DNA of 64,000 nucleotides from Pseudomonadota bacterium (GTDB taxonomy: Bacteria > Desulfobacterota > Desulfovibrionia > Desulfovibrionales > Desulfomicrobiaceae): assembly GCA_023393525.1 (NCBI GenBank), contig JAEWKZ010000022.1, positions 1 to 64,000 on the forward strand, in the 5' to 3' direction. Below, in pieces: positions 17,532 to 27,288 of this stretch (the first letter of the stretch is position 1; each line of letters begins with the position of its first letter). Position numbers and translations under genes: made by a program. Under the pieces are notes generated by a model. The model did no database searches. It worked only from the letters and a program-made list of their open reading frames with translations, and had not been told where the DNA came from.

Positions 17532-18458
17532 ATGGCAACCAGCACGAATCTGGCTTTGGACGGCGGTTTGTTCGATGCGCGCGAAGCGTTGGGAGAGAAG
17601 GTCGCGAGGCGGACAGAACATGACAATGCGGTGGAGACGGCGATTCCCGGATTGAGCCTGTTTCGATACGCAGCCCCCAGCGAACCGGTGAGCTACATGC
17701 ACGAACCGAGCATCTGCCTCATCGCCCAGGGCGCCAAACGCGTGTTTCTCGGCGAGGAGGAATACGTTTACGACGAGAACCACTTCCTCATCACTTCGGT
17801 CGGGCTCCCGATAGTCGCGCAGATCATTCAGGCGAGTCCGGACAAGCCGTACCTGGGCATTGTCCTCAAGCTGGATCTGCGTGAGCTTGCACAGCTCATG
17901 GTCGACAGCAGCCTGCCCGTTGCACGGCTCCAACAGTCAGGGCGGGGCATGACGGTCGGGAGGCTGAGCGTGCCCCTGCTCAACGCCTTCGAACGCCTCA
18001 TCGACCTGCTCGGCGGGCCTTCCGACATCCCGGTCCTGGCGCCGCTCATCCAGCGAGAAATCCTGTACCGCCTGCTGATGAGCGACCAGGGACCGCGCCT
18101 GCGCCAGATCGCCACGGCGGGCAGCCACAGCCACCAGATCGCCAGGGCCCTGGACTGGCTGCGGGCAAACTTCCGCAGGCCGCTCAGGGTGGACGAACTG
18201 GCCTCATCCGCCGGCATGAGCACGTCCACATTCCACCACCATTTCCGGACCATGACGGCCATGAGCCCGCTCCAGTACCAGAAATGGATACGCCTGCACG
18301 AGGCTAGGCGGCTCATGCTGACCGAACACCAGGACGCCACCAGCGCGGCATTCCAGGTCGGCTACGAGAGCCCATCCCAGTTCAGCCGCGAGTACAGCCG
18401 CCTGTTCGGCGCGCCGCCACTGCGGGATATCAAGAAATTGCAGCGGATTTCTGAATGA
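17532..18458 (+). CDS. AraC-family regulator, YqhC-like
   Basis: 308-residue activator. The N-terminal half is the PF06719 AraC-type sensor region with the signature EPVSYMHEPSICLIAQGAKR (about 57-76) and ITSVGLPIVAQI. The C-terminal 100 residues carry two AraC helix-turn-helix units, including LASSAGMSTSTFHHHFR and GYESPSQFSREYSRLFG. AGGAG precedes the ATG. It is divergent from the YqhD-like dehydrogenase, as YqhC is from yqhD, so control of that gene and perhaps of the MBL lipoprotein gene is likely. No Cys pair is obvious in the sensor half, so the aldehyde-sensing chemistry cannot be assigned. Confidence 0.88.
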   Translation: MATSTNLALDGGLFDAREALGEKVARRTEHDNAVETAIPGLSLFRYAAPSEPVSYMHEPSICLIAQGAKRVFLGEEEYVYDENHFLITSVGLPIVAQIIQASPDKPYLGIVLKLDLRELAQLMVDSSLPVARLQQSGRGMTVGRLSVPLLNAFERLIDLLGGPSDIPVLAPLIQREILYRLLMSDQGPRLRQIATAGSHSHQIARALDWLRANFRRPLRVDELASSAGMSTSTFHHHFRTMTAMSPLQYQKWIRLHEARRLMLTEHQDATSAAFQVGYESPSQFSREYSRLFGAPPLRDIKKLQRISE

Positions 18459-18678
18459 AAAGGTCAGGAACGGCACGGACCGGCCTCCGTCTCCCGCTCC
18501 GCACGCAGCGCAGCGATGATGGAGTCGAGAACTCCCGGAAACAGGGCATCGAGATCTTCCCTTCGCAAGCTGTTGACCCACTCCCTGCCTTCACGCCTGG
18601 CGAAAAGCACTCTGAAACTCATCAACACATTGAAATAGCAAGATAAATATCGATCATCCCGCGCAACAAGGAGGACAC

Positions 18679-19332
18679 ATGAACGTGATCGCAGTGAATG
18701 GCAGCCCCAGGAAGACATGGAACACCGCAACATTACTGGAACATGCTCTGGCGGGCGCCGCCGGGAACGGGGCCGAAACCGAGATGGTGCATCTCTATGA
18801 CCTTGAATTCAAGGGCTGTATCAGCTGCTTTGCCTGCAAAAAAATTGGCGGCAAGCATTATGGCCGTTGCGCTGTCAACGACGGCCTGACGTCCATCCTA
18901 AGGATAATTTCGGAGGCGGACGCCCTCATCCTGGGCAGCCCCGTCTATTTCGGCGCCGAAACCGGCGAAATGAGGTCGTTTCTTGAACGCCTCATGTTTC
19001 CGTTTCTGACCTACACTCCCGATTATGCATCCATCTTCCCCGGCAAGCTCCGGGTCGGGCTGGTCTATACGATGAATATCCCCGAAAAAGCTTTGCCCAC
19101 CTACAACTACGACAAGATTTTCGCCGCCACTCAGAGGTCTCTGACTCGAATCTTCGGGAACTGTGAACTCTTGCTGAGTACCGACACGTACCAGTTCAGC
19201 GACTATTCGAAATATCTTTCGACGGGCTTTGACGCGGAGGCCAAAAAGAAGCGGCATGAGGAAATCTTCCCGCAGGATTGCAGGCGTGCATTCGAGTTAG
19301 GGACGAGGCTCGCAGGCGTCGTTCAGGCGTGA
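18679..19332 (+). CDS. NADPH-dependent FMN reductase/flavodoxin-like protein
   Basis: 217-residue flavoprotein. The N-terminus VIAVNGSPRKTWNTATLLEHAL is the FMN phosphate loop of the NADPH-dependent FMN reductase/iron-sulfur flavoprotein family. It is followed by the Cys motif CISCFACKK and C72, and by LGSPVYFGAETGEMRSFLERL (about 94-114), which shapes the flavin pocket. The motif is not the compact four-Cys set of archaeal iron-sulfur flavoproteins, so a cluster is doubtful. AAGGAGG lies 7 bp before the ATG. It ends the 12.4-19.3 kb accessory cluster and may act as a quinone or electrophile reductase (inference). Confidence 0.83.
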   Translation: MNVIAVNGSPRKTWNTATLLEHALAGAAGNGAETEMVHLYDLEFKGCISCFACKKIGGKHYGRCAVNDGLTSILRIISEADALILGSPVYFGAETGEMRSFLERLMFPFLTYTPDYASIFPGKLRVGLVYTMNIPEKALPTYNYDKIFAATQRSLTRIFGNCELLLSTDTYQFSDYSKYLSTGFDAEAKKKRHEEIFPQDCRRAFELGTRLAGVVQA

Positions 19333-19785
19333 TGAAAACAGAAACGGCACCTCTTTGATGCCGAATTCGAGAAAAAAAATCGCCCGCCGAAATCCCGGTC
19401 CGAGCGGTTCGGGCCGTTTCGGGCCGGAGGCGCCGACTGTCCGACTGATCCAGGCATCGTTTGCTTCCCCGCTGCTCAGTCGCCACAAGCGCAAACCAAA
19501 GCTCCCTGCGGGCAGCGTTGTTCGCCCGCCCAAAGCTCAGGCGGAGCGGGCCGGGGTGGTTCGGGCCGGGGGCGCCGACTGTCTGACTGATCCAGGCATC
19601 GTTTGCTTCCCCGCTGCCCTCACGCTCAACGCGCAAAACGATGTTCCCGCAACTTCGCCGCCCGAAGCGCAAACCGAAGTTCCCGCACGCGGCGGGGAAG
19701 CATTGCGAGGCCGGAGAAGGAGTTTCGGCGGCCCCGGCCCGAATCACCCCGGTTCGCGGCCGCCCTGCGCCCCCAATTCCTGCCA
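19333..19785. other. Non-coding, GC-rich stretch with repeats
   Basis: About 450 bp between convergent genes. No convincing gene: open frames on both strands lack ribosome sites and resemble no family. The stretch contains a 60-bp imperfect direct repeat (separate entry) and further short repeated pieces, such as GCGCAAACC followed by AAGCTCCC or AAGTTCCC near 19490 and 19669. It may be a decayed dispersed element. Confidence 0.5.
19418..19619. repeat. 60-bp direct repeat, two copies 142 bp apart
   Basis: Copy 1 starts at 19418 and copy 2 at 19560. Over about 60 bp I count three mismatches. Both contain GACTGATCCAGGCATCGTTT and end in TTGCTTCCCCGCTG. Confidence 0.8.
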
Positions 19786-20019
19786 CTAGATATGGATCTT
19801 GGTCCCCGAATAGGTGAACGCGTTCCTGTTCATCTTGATGAACGTCCCCTTGTCGATGCCCACGGCCTTGCCGCATTCGCACCAGACCTTTCCGTCCCGC
19901 TCCTCCAGGAACCAGACCTTTTCGATCCTCTCCCGGTGGCATCTCAGGACCTCGCCCGGCCCCAGCTTGCGGTAGCGCCACAATTTCTTGCGGCAGGCGG
20001 CGCACTTGATGACCAGCAT
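19786..20019 (-). CDS. Small zinc-ribbon-like protein
   Basis: 77-residue protein starting MLVIKCAACRKKLWRYRK. Two CxxC-type pairs (C6-x2-C9 and WCECGK near 51) plus a lone CH at about 28 suggest a zinc ribbon or rubredoxin-like knuckle. Its ATG overlaps the stop codon of the upstream MBL gene by one base (TAATG), so it is translationally coupled to it. No named family recognised; genes of this type occur beside MBL hydrolases in related bacteria, to my recollection. It is the last gene of the minus-strand group starting at 22985. Confidence 0.7.
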   Translation of the reverse strand: MLVIKCAACRKKLWRYRKLGPGEVLRCHRERIEKVWFLEERDGKVWCECGKAVGIDKGTFIKMNRNAFTYSGTKIHI

Positions 20020-20765
20020 TATTCCGGCACGCTCTCCATCCCGGCCCATTTCGGTTCGTGCAGGGGCAGGATGTGGTCGGCCAGGGTCTTGGCCCGGACC
20101 AGGGTTTCGTAGGCCAGATAGGGATTCACGTTGGTGCCGGGAGGGATGACCTCCATCTCCATGGCCGTCACGGCCTTGGGGGGGTAGAGGTTTTCGAAGA
20201 TGGTGCAGAAGCCGCAGATCAGCACGCTGCCCTTGTCCGTCTCCACGCGCACGGACATGCCGCCCTCGGTGTGGGCCGGGGTGTGGATCATGGTGATGCC
20301 GGGGACGATCTCCGTGTCGCCCGTCAGGGCCACGACCTGACCGTTCTCCTCCGCCTCTTCGATGTAGTCCTCCAGATAGCGGAAATCCAGCGGATGCGGA
20401 TCGTGGATGCGCTCCAGTTCCTTCTCGTGCACGTAGATCTTCGCGTTGACGCACTTGGCGTCGTTTTCGCAGTGGTCGTTGTGCAGATGGGTATGCAGGA
20501 CGATGTCGATATCCTCCGGGACAAGGCCGTACCTCGCCAGCCCTTCCTCGAAGCCGTAAATCTTCCCGCCGATGGCCTTTTCCCGTTCTTCGGAAACGAC
20601 CGGCCGCATCTCGCCCGTGTCCACCAGGATCTTCTTCTCCCCGCCCTCCAGGTACCAGCAATAGATGGGAATGGTGTAGGGCGTGCCGTAGTCGTGCTGA
20701 TAGGTCATCATGCCCTTGTCGAAGACCTTGGTGCCCATGACAATGGGATGGATGATGTAGGCCAT
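20019..20765 (-). CDS. MBL-fold hydrolase, N-acyl-homoserine lactonase-like
   Basis: 248-residue metallo-beta-lactamase-fold enzyme with the dinuclear zinc motif H93-x-H95-x-D97-H98 (HTHLHNDHCEND), a later HTPAHTEGGMSV motif carrying the third ligand, and the AttM/AiiA-like opening YTIPIYCWYLEGGEKKILVDTG. Despite this similarity, quorum-quenching activity is unproven; relatives act on many esters and lactones. The start at 20765 follows a G/A-rich ribosome site (CGGGAAGC). An unbroken upstream frame exists but lacks support. It lies 59 bp after another MBL gene and is coupled to the zinc-ribbon gene downstream, within the NBP35-type cluster. Confidence 0.82.
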   Translation of the reverse strand: MAYIIHPIVMGTKVFDKGMMTYQHDYGTPYTIPIYCWYLEGGEKKILVDTGEMRPVVSEEREKAIGGKIYGFEEGLARYGLVPEDIDIVLHTHLHNDHCENDAKCVNAKIYVHEKELERIHDPHPLDFRYLEDYIEEAEENGQVVALTGDTEIVPGITMIHTPAHTEGGMSVRVETDKGSVLICGFCTIFENLYPPKAVTAMEMEVIPPGTNVNPYLAYETLVRAKTLADHILPLHEPKWAGMESVPE

Positions 20766-20824
20766 GCTTCCCGCTCCGTGATATGTTGGAATCGTTGTCG
20801 ATGCGCTGCGGCCGCTCACACCGG

Positions 20825-21664
20825 TCAGAGTTCGGCCGTGTCCAACCGTAAACCGCTGTAGCCCGTGTGCACGGGGCAGTCCAGATGGTCGCGCAGGTAG
20901 GCGATGGCGCCCTCCCCTGTGCAGTGACACGGAATCATAAGACCGGGATTCAAGTCCCGCAAGGACTGAGCTGTTTTTTCCAACCGCTCCCGGCTGGCCG
21001 ATCCCAGATGCAATCCGCCGATCACGGCGCGGATGCGACTCTCGCCGGTGACTTCACGCAGATGGGAGAGGGTGTTGATGAGACCCGCGTGGCAACAGCC
21101 CACGCAGACGATGAGGCCCTTGTCTGTACTGATCCACAGGGCCTGGTCGTCGCTGACGGGATCGGCGCGCAAGGCATGGGGATCAAAAAAGAACGGACCT
21201 CCTGCGTCCTCGAAATCCGTCCACCTCGGAATCGAACCGCTCAGGCCGATCCGGTCGCCGATCAGCTGCGAGCCGCCGTTCCAGTGCATGCGCTCGATAG
21301 GCAGGGTGGCCAGGGCCCGCATGGAGAACATGGGCATGCGGATGTCCCGCGCCTGGCCGTCGCGAATGCTGTAGCGGGGTTCGGTCACGCCGCTGTGGCA
21401 GTAGACATGGACATGCGGCGCGGCACCCAGCACCATGGGCACCGCGCCGGTATGGTCATAGTGGCCATGGCTGAGCACGAGCGCGTCCGCGCGTCCCAGA
21501 TCGACGCCAAGAGCGCGGACATTTTCGGCCAGGGCCGAGCCCTGGCCGGTATCAAGCAGATAGCGCCGGTCGCCGCGCTCTATCCACAGGGCGAAGCCAT
21601 GCTCCGCCAGACAGCCGCAACCGGCCTGATTGTCGACCAGCACCGTCAGCACGGTCTTCTGCAT
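20825..21664 (-). CDS. MBL-fold protein of COG1237 type
   Basis: 279-residue metallo-beta-lactamase-fold protein of the family named for 7,8-dihydropterin-6-methyl-4-(beta-D-ribofuranosyl)-aminobenzene-5'-phosphate synthase, with DNQAGCGCLAEHGFALWIE at the start, the zinc motif H66-x-H68-x-D70-H71, the family GCCHAGLINTL stretch near 192 and GGLHLG near 218. In bacteria the true substrate is generally unknown. It begins 16 bp after the NBP35-type ATPase on the same strand. The frequent pairing of this MBL family with NBP35/NifX-like genes in anaerobes suggests a shared role in metal-cluster or redox maintenance (inference). Confidence 0.82.
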   Translation of the reverse strand: MQKTVLTVLVDNQAGCGCLAEHGFALWIERGDRRYLLDTGQGSALAENVRALGVDLGRADALVLSHGHYDHTGAVPMVLGAAPHVHVYCHSGVTEPRYSIRDGQARDIRMPMFSMRALATLPIERMHWNGGSQLIGDRIGLSGSIPRWTDFEDAGGPFFFDPHALRADPVSDDQALWISTDKGLIVCVGCCHAGLINTLSHLREVTGESRIRAVIGGLHLGSASRERLEKTAQSLRDLNPGLMIPCHCTGEGAIAYLRDHLDCPVHTGYSGLRLDTAEL

Positions 21665-21680
21665 GATGCGTACTCCACAA

Positions 21681-22592
21681 TCAGAGGTTCAGTTTCACAA
21701 GCGGCAGCTCCAGCAAGGGCGTGACCACGCTGCGCATGATTTCCGCAGTGGGGCTTGCGGCATGATGCATGACGAAGGCCTCGCCCATGTCCCCAGCTTC
21801 GGCCACCATCGGATCAATGGGGATGGAGCCCAGAAAGGGCACGCCCATGTCGTCGGCCATGCGCTTGCCGCCGCCGGAACGCAGGATGTGTGTCACCTCG
21901 CCGCATTTGGGGCACACGAAACCGCTCATGTTCTCGACCACGCCCAGAACCTTCATGCCGACCTGGGCGCAGAAGGTGATGGACTTGCGCACGTCCATGG
22001 CCGCCACGCGCTGCGGCGTGGTCACGACCACGGCTCCGTCGATGGGGTTGATGAGCTGACAGATGGAGAGAGGCTCGTCGCCGGTGCCGGGAGGGGCGTC
22101 GATGATCAGATAGTCCAGATCGCCCCAGGCCACGTCCTTCAAAAACTGCTTGATGACGTTGCCCTTGACCGGGCCGCGCCAGATCACGGCGTCATCGGGA
22201 TCGCGCAGCAGAAAGCCCATGGACATGACTTTGAGATGCCCGAGCTCCACCGGCACAAGGCCGTCGGGCCCGGCCTCGATGTTCGCCCCTTCCAGACCGA
22301 GCATGGTCGGCACGCTGGGCCCGTGGATGTCGACGTCGAGAAGCCCGACCTTCTTGCCCGCGAGCATGAGCCCCATGGCCAGGTTCACGGCCACCGTGCT
22401 CTTGCCCACCCCGCCCTTGCCGGACATGACCATGATCTTGTGCCCGATATGACACAGCCTCGACTGCAGAGCCCGACGGTCCTCGAAATCCTGATCGTTC
22501 TCGCCCTGCTGACGCTTGGACGCGGAACAGCTCGAATCCTTGCAGGACTCGCACGATCCGGCCCTGGGGGCGCTGTTTTCCATATTCTCCAT
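21681..22592 (-). CDS. Mrp/NBP35-type iron-sulfur carrier ATPase
   Basis: P-loop ATPase that probably carries and transfers [4Fe-4S] clusters. The 303-residue protein has the deviant Walker A SGKGGVGKST (57-66), the switch region LLDVDIHGPS, the DAPPGTGDEP motif (about 164-173) and the bridging-cluster CxxC motif (FVCPKCGE near 233). An additional N-terminal Cys set, C14, C17 and C22, is characteristic of the NBP35-like subgroup. Its ATG directly abuts the stop codon of the NifX-like gene, and GGAG overlaps that gene's end. Together with the NifX-like protein and MBL proteins it forms an operon with a sigma-54 promoter. Confidence 0.92.
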   Translation of the reverse strand: MENMENSAPRAGSCESCKDSSCSASKRQQGENDQDFEDRRALQSRLCHIGHKIMVMSGKGGVGKSTVAVNLAMGLMLAGKKVGLLDVDIHGPSVPTMLGLEGANIEAGPDGLVPVELGHLKVMSMGFLLRDPDDAVIWRGPVKGNVIKQFLKDVAWGDLDYLIIDAPPGTGDEPLSICQLINPIDGAVVVTTPQRVAAMDVRKSITFCAQVGMKVLGVVENMSGFVCPKCGEVTHILRSGGGKRMADDMGVPFLGSIPIDPMVAEAGDMGEAFVMHHAASPTAEIMRSVVTPLLELPLVKLNL

Positions 22593-22985
22593 TCACGTTC
22601 TCCACGATGCGCGGTTAGTTGTTGCTCGGCCCATGCCTCTCCTGCGTCCGCGGCCTCTGCCGCGGCAGCCCGGCATGTCGAAGGTTTCATCCAGATTGCC
22701 ACGCTCCCAGGCCTCGATGACCTGTTCCAGATCGCCGGCCACGAAGCCGACCACGTTGATCCCGCCGGCGAGGACGGCTTCCTGCATGGGCCGGGAAATG
22801 GCCCCGCAGATCAGCGTGCCGACGCCCAGACGGAGCAGGTCTTCCGCCCTGTGCAACGGCTCGTCACGGACCAGGACATGCTCTTCCCGTTCTCCGCCTC
22901 CTTCCGGCAGCAGCAGGATCCGCCCGCCGACGTCAAAGACCGGCGCTATGCGATCCTGCCAGTGGTGCAAAGCGATGCGCGACAT
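22593..22985 (-). CDS. NifX/NifB-C-terminal-like (dinitrogenase FeMo-cofactor biosynthesis fold) protein
   Basis: 130-residue protein of the small alpha/beta fold shared by NifX, NafY and the C-terminus of NifB. The core IALHHWQDRIAPVFDVGGRI and the LRLGVGTLICGAISRPMQE segment fit the family; the C-terminus is Gly/Arg-rich with one Cys (PGCRGRGRGRRRG). Homologues bind Fe-Mo or Fe-S clusters, but orphan copies are widespread outside nitrogen fixation, and no nif genes are in the window. GAGGAG lies 7 bp before the ATG at 22985; the open frame to 23195 runs through the promoter and is not used. First gene of the operon with a sigma-54 promoter 26 bp upstream. Confidence 0.82.
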   Translation of the reverse strand: MSRIALHHWQDRIAPVFDVGGRILLLPEGGGEREEHVLVRDEPLHRAEDLLRLGVGTLICGAISRPMQEAVLAGGINVVGFVAGDLEQVIEAWERGNLDETFDMPGCRGRGRGRRRGMGRATTNRASWRT

Positions 22986-23010
22986 TGAAGCTCCTCTTTG
23001 CCCAACGCAA

Positions 23011-23026
23011 AGCATGAGGCGTGCCG
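23011..23026 (-). promoter_or_regulatory. Sigma-54 (-24/-12) promoter of the NifX-like/NBP35 operon
   Basis: On the minus strand CGGCACG-CCTC-ATGCT matches the sigma-54 consensus TGGCACG-N4-TTGCW, with the invariant GG and GC exactly 12 bp apart. Transcription would begin near 23001, leaving a 15-nt leader that holds the GAGGAG ribosome site of the gene at 22985. A sigma-54 activator gene lies immediately upstream on the same strand. The inverted repeat GGTGC/GCACC at 23102-23117 is a possible activator site. Confidence 0.75.
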
Positions 23027-23145
23027 TCTCAAAAAACCGCCTGAAAGACAAGGCAAACCACTGATTAAAAAGAGTTTTTCTGCAAACGATCAGGAGGCGG
23101 AGGTGCACCGGCGCACCACAAGCAGGCAAACAAGTAGCCCCGACG

Positions 23146-24522
23146 CTACTCTTTCGGGACAGACCGGCCGTCGCGCTCGGGCAGGGCCATGCCAAGGCGC
23201 TTCATGCGCCGAAAGAGCGTGGTCTTGTGGATTCCAAGCTCGCGCGCAGCGGCCAATCGGTTGAAGCTATTGCGCTCCAGGGCGGCATGGATGGCCTGCC
23301 GGTCGAGCATGTCGTGCATCGTGCGACCTTCGACGCACTGGCGGCGGGGGACGAGACGGGTCAATTCCTCCGGCAGGTGATCGATGTCGATGCGGCCTTC
23401 GCCGCACAGCACGAAAGCACGCTCGATACAGTTCTCCAGTTCCCGGATGTTGCCCGGCCAGTCGTAGGCCATGAGCAAAGACAGGGCTTCGGTGCCGATT
23501 CCCGAGACCGAGCGGCCCTGAACGCGGTTCAGGCGGCGGATGAACTGTTCGACCAAGAGCGGCAGGTCGTCCTTGCGCTCCCGCAAGGGGGGCAGTTCCA
23601 GGCGGATGACGTTGATGCGGTAGTAGAGGTCTTCGCGGAACGCGCCTTCGCGGATCAGATCGCCAAGATTGCGGTTGGTGGCCACGATGACCCGGGCGTC
23701 GGTGGATTCGGTTCCGGAGGAACCGAGCGGCTCGAAGGTCCGCTCCTGCAGGACGCGCAAAAGGCGCACCTGAAGGGCCGGGCTGATTTCCCCGATCTCG
23801 TCCAGGAAAATCGTCCCGCCCCGGGCCTGAGCGAAGCGGCCGAGCCGGTCGCGGGTCGCGCCGGTATAGGCCCCGGCCTTGACGCCGAAGAGTTCGGATT
23901 CGAGCAGGGTGTCAGGCAGGGCGGCACAGTTGACGGCAATGAAAGGTCCGTTCGCATGGGCGCTCAGGGAGTGGATGGTGCGGGCGAAAAGCTCCTTGCC
24001 GGTGCCGGTCTCGCCGGTCAGCAGGACGGTGCTCGGACTGGCGGCGATGGCGGGAAGCATGGAGAAGAGCTTGTGCATGCGCGGGCTGCGGCTGAAGAGT
24101 TCGCCGACGTGATAGCGGCCCTCGAGCTCGCGCTTCAATGCGTCGACTTCCGAAAGATCGCGGAATGTCTCGGCCCCGCCCATGACCTGGCCGTTCTCAT
24201 CGCGAAACACGGCCGTGGACACGCTGATGGGAATACGCTCCCCCTGTGCCGTGATGATGTATCCGCAGGTCCCGATACGGGGTTTGCCGCTGCCCAGCGT
24301 GTCCTGCAAGGGGCAGTTGTCCCCGCACAGGCTGGAGCGGAAAACCTCAGAGCACAGGCGTCCAATGGCTTCGGACCGGGGTACGCCGGTGATCTCTTCG
24401 GCGGCGCGGTTGAAGGACGTGATGCGCCACTGGAGATCGACGGTGAACACCCCGTCGGAGATGCTCTCAAGAATGGCGTCGGTGGGCGTGCGTACGGTGA
24501 CGTGCTTCGTGGGCTGGGACAT
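23146..24522 (-). CDS. PAS-domain sigma-54-dependent transcriptional activator
   Basis: 458-residue enhancer-binding protein. The PAS domain (about 12-125) holds a Cys group, C57, C66 and C70 plus C86, that could sense redox state or bind a metal or Fe-S centre. The AAA+ domain (about 142-375) has Walker A GETGTGKE (170-177), the sigma-54 loop in the variant form GAYTGA (217-222) and Walker B IFLDEIG. The C-terminal Fis-type helix-turn-helix reads NRLAAARELGIHKTTLFRRM. It lacks a receiver domain, so the PAS domain is the likely signal input. It sits just upstream of the sigma-54 promoter of the NifX-like/NBP35/MBL genes, the obvious target. Confidence 0.9.
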   Translation of the reverse strand: MSQPTKHVTVRTPTDAILESISDGVFTVDLQWRITSFNRAAEEITGVPRSEAIGRLCSEVFRSSLCGDNCPLQDTLGSGKPRIGTCGYIITAQGERIPISVSTAVFRDENGQVMGGAETFRDLSEVDALKRELEGRYHVGELFSRSPRMHKLFSMLPAIAASPSTVLLTGETGTGKELFARTIHSLSAHANGPFIAVNCAALPDTLLESELFGVKAGAYTGATRDRLGRFAQARGGTIFLDEIGEISPALQVRLLRVLQERTFEPLGSSGTESTDARVIVATNRNLGDLIREGAFREDLYYRINVIRLELPPLRERKDDLPLLVEQFIRRLNRVQGRSVSGIGTEALSLLMAYDWPGNIRELENCIERAFVLCGEGRIDIDHLPEELTRLVPRRQCVEGRTMHDMLDRQAIHAALERNSFNRLAAARELGIHKTTLFRRMKRLGMALPERDGRSVPKE

Positions 24523-24568
24523 GGCTTTTCTTGACCTTCTCGGCCACCCCGGTCAAGAGCGCCGCCAA

Positions 24569-24603
24569 CAAAAAGGGGCGGAAGAGATGCACTCTCCCGC
24601 CCC
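24569..24603 (-). terminator. Rho-independent terminator of the sahR-ahcY-metK operon
   Basis: On the minus strand a 12-bp stem with one mismatch (GGGGCGGGAGAG / CTCTTCCGCCCC) is followed by TTTTT. It begins about 24 bp after the metK stop codon. Confidence 0.9.
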
Positions 24604-24626
24604 GCGCGCGACAAACCGGCAAAGGA

Positions 24627-25796
24627 CTAGACCTTGGCGGCGGTCTTCAGATCCGCGACGGCGTCGGTCACTTCCCAGGGGAAGACGACGTCCTCGCGGC
24701 CGAAATGGCCGTAGCAGGCGCTTTTTCTGTAGATGGGCTGAATGAGGTTCAGGCGCTTGATGATGTAATAGGGGCGCAGGTCGAAGACCTCTTTCACGGC
24801 CTTGGTCAACACCTCGTCGGGCACCACGCCGGTGCCGCCGGTGGTGACCAGCACGGAGACCGGCTCGGCCACGCCGATGGCGTAGGCGATCTGCACTTCG
24901 CAGGTTCCGGCCAGACCGGCGGCGACCACGTTCTTGGCCACGTAGCGGGCCATGTACGCGCCGGAGCGGTCGACCTTGGACGGGTCCTTGCCGGAGAACG
25001 CCCCGCCGCCATGATTGCCCATGCCGCCGTAGGTGTCGTTGATGATCTTGCGTCCGGTCAGGCCGCAGTCGGCCAGGGGGCCGCCGGCCACGAAGCGTCC
25101 GGTGGTGTTGATGTAGATGCGGGTGTTCGCGTCCATCATCTCGGCGGGCATGACCTTGGCGATGACCTCGCGTTTGATGCCGTCCACGATCTCGTCATAG
25201 GTCACTTCGGGGGTGTGCTGGGAGGACACGACCACGTTGTCGATGCGCACGGGCTTGCCCTTGCGGTATTCAACGGAGACCTGGGTCTTTCCGTCCGGGC
25301 GCAGGAAACCCAGGATGCCGCTCTTGCGCACCTCGGCCAGCCTGCGGCTCAGGCCGTGAGCGTAGTAGATGGGCGCGGGCATGAGCGCGCTGGTCTCGGT
25401 GGTCGCGTAGCCGAACATCATGCCCTGGTCGCCCGCGCCCTGATCCTCGGGCTTGGCGCGGTCCACGCCCATGGCGATGTCCGGGGACTGCTTGTCGATG
25501 GACGACAGCACGGCGCAGGTGTTGGCGTCGAAGCCCATGTCGGAGCTGACGTAACCGATCTCGCGCACCGTGGAGCGCACGATCTCGGGCAGATCGGCGT
25601 AGGCATCGGTGGTGATCTCACCGGCGATGACGGCCATGCCGGTGGTGACCAGGGTTTCGCAGGCCACGCGCGAACGGGGGTCCTGGGCCAGGAGGCAGTC
25701 GAGCACGGCGTCGGAGATCTGGTCCGCGATCTTGTCCGGGTGGCCCTCGGTCACGGATTCGGAAGTGAACAGATAATGGTCGGCATTGAGTATCAT
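24627..25796 (-). CDS. metK: S-adenosylmethionine synthetase
   Basis: Makes S-adenosylmethionine from methionine and ATP in the cytosol. The 389-residue length and motifs are standard: ESVTEGHPDKIADQISDAVLD near the start, the ATP-binding GAGDQGMMFGYA (about 119-130) and the phosphate-binding GGGAFSGKDPSKVDRS (about 266-281). AAAAGGAG precedes the ATG. It follows ahcY by 29 bp and SahR by two genes, so all three steps of S-adenosylmethionine supply and S-adenosylhomocysteine removal are regulated together. A clear terminator follows. I saw no SAM riboswitch upstream. Confidence 0.97.
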   Translation of the reverse strand: MILNADHYLFTSESVTEGHPDKIADQISDAVLDCLLAQDPRSRVACETLVTTGMAVIAGEITTDAYADLPEIVRSTVREIGYVSSDMGFDANTCAVLSSIDKQSPDIAMGVDRAKPEDQGAGDQGMMFGYATTETSALMPAPIYYAHGLSRRLAEVRKSGILGFLRPDGKTQVSVEYRKGKPVRIDNVVVSSQHTPEVTYDEIVDGIKREVIAKVMPAEMMDANTRIYINTTGRFVAGGPLADCGLTGRKIINDTYGGMGNHGGGAFSGKDPSKVDRSGAYMARYVAKNVVAAGLAGTCEVQIAYAIGVAEPVSVLVTTGGTGVVPDEVLTKAVKEVFDLRPYYIIKRLNLIQPIYRKSACYGHFGREDVVFPWEVTDAVADLKTAAKV

Positions 25797-25825
25797 GAAA
25801 AATCTCCTTTTACATAGGGAGGTTG

Positions 25826-27247
<1,422 letters not shown>

Positions 27248-27288
27248 GTTTTCTCCTTTCCGTAAAGTGTGGCCATGGCCACCTGATG

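Noticed and set aside
18464..18625. Minus-strand frame with FRVLFARREGREWVN and EDLDALFPGVLDSIIAALR, perhaps a TetR-type or helical fragment
   Set aside because: Short, no start context and no confident family; could be chance in GC-rich DNA.
25797..25825. SAM riboswitch upstream of metK
   Set aside because: Only 29 bp separate ahcY and metK; control is better explained by SahR.
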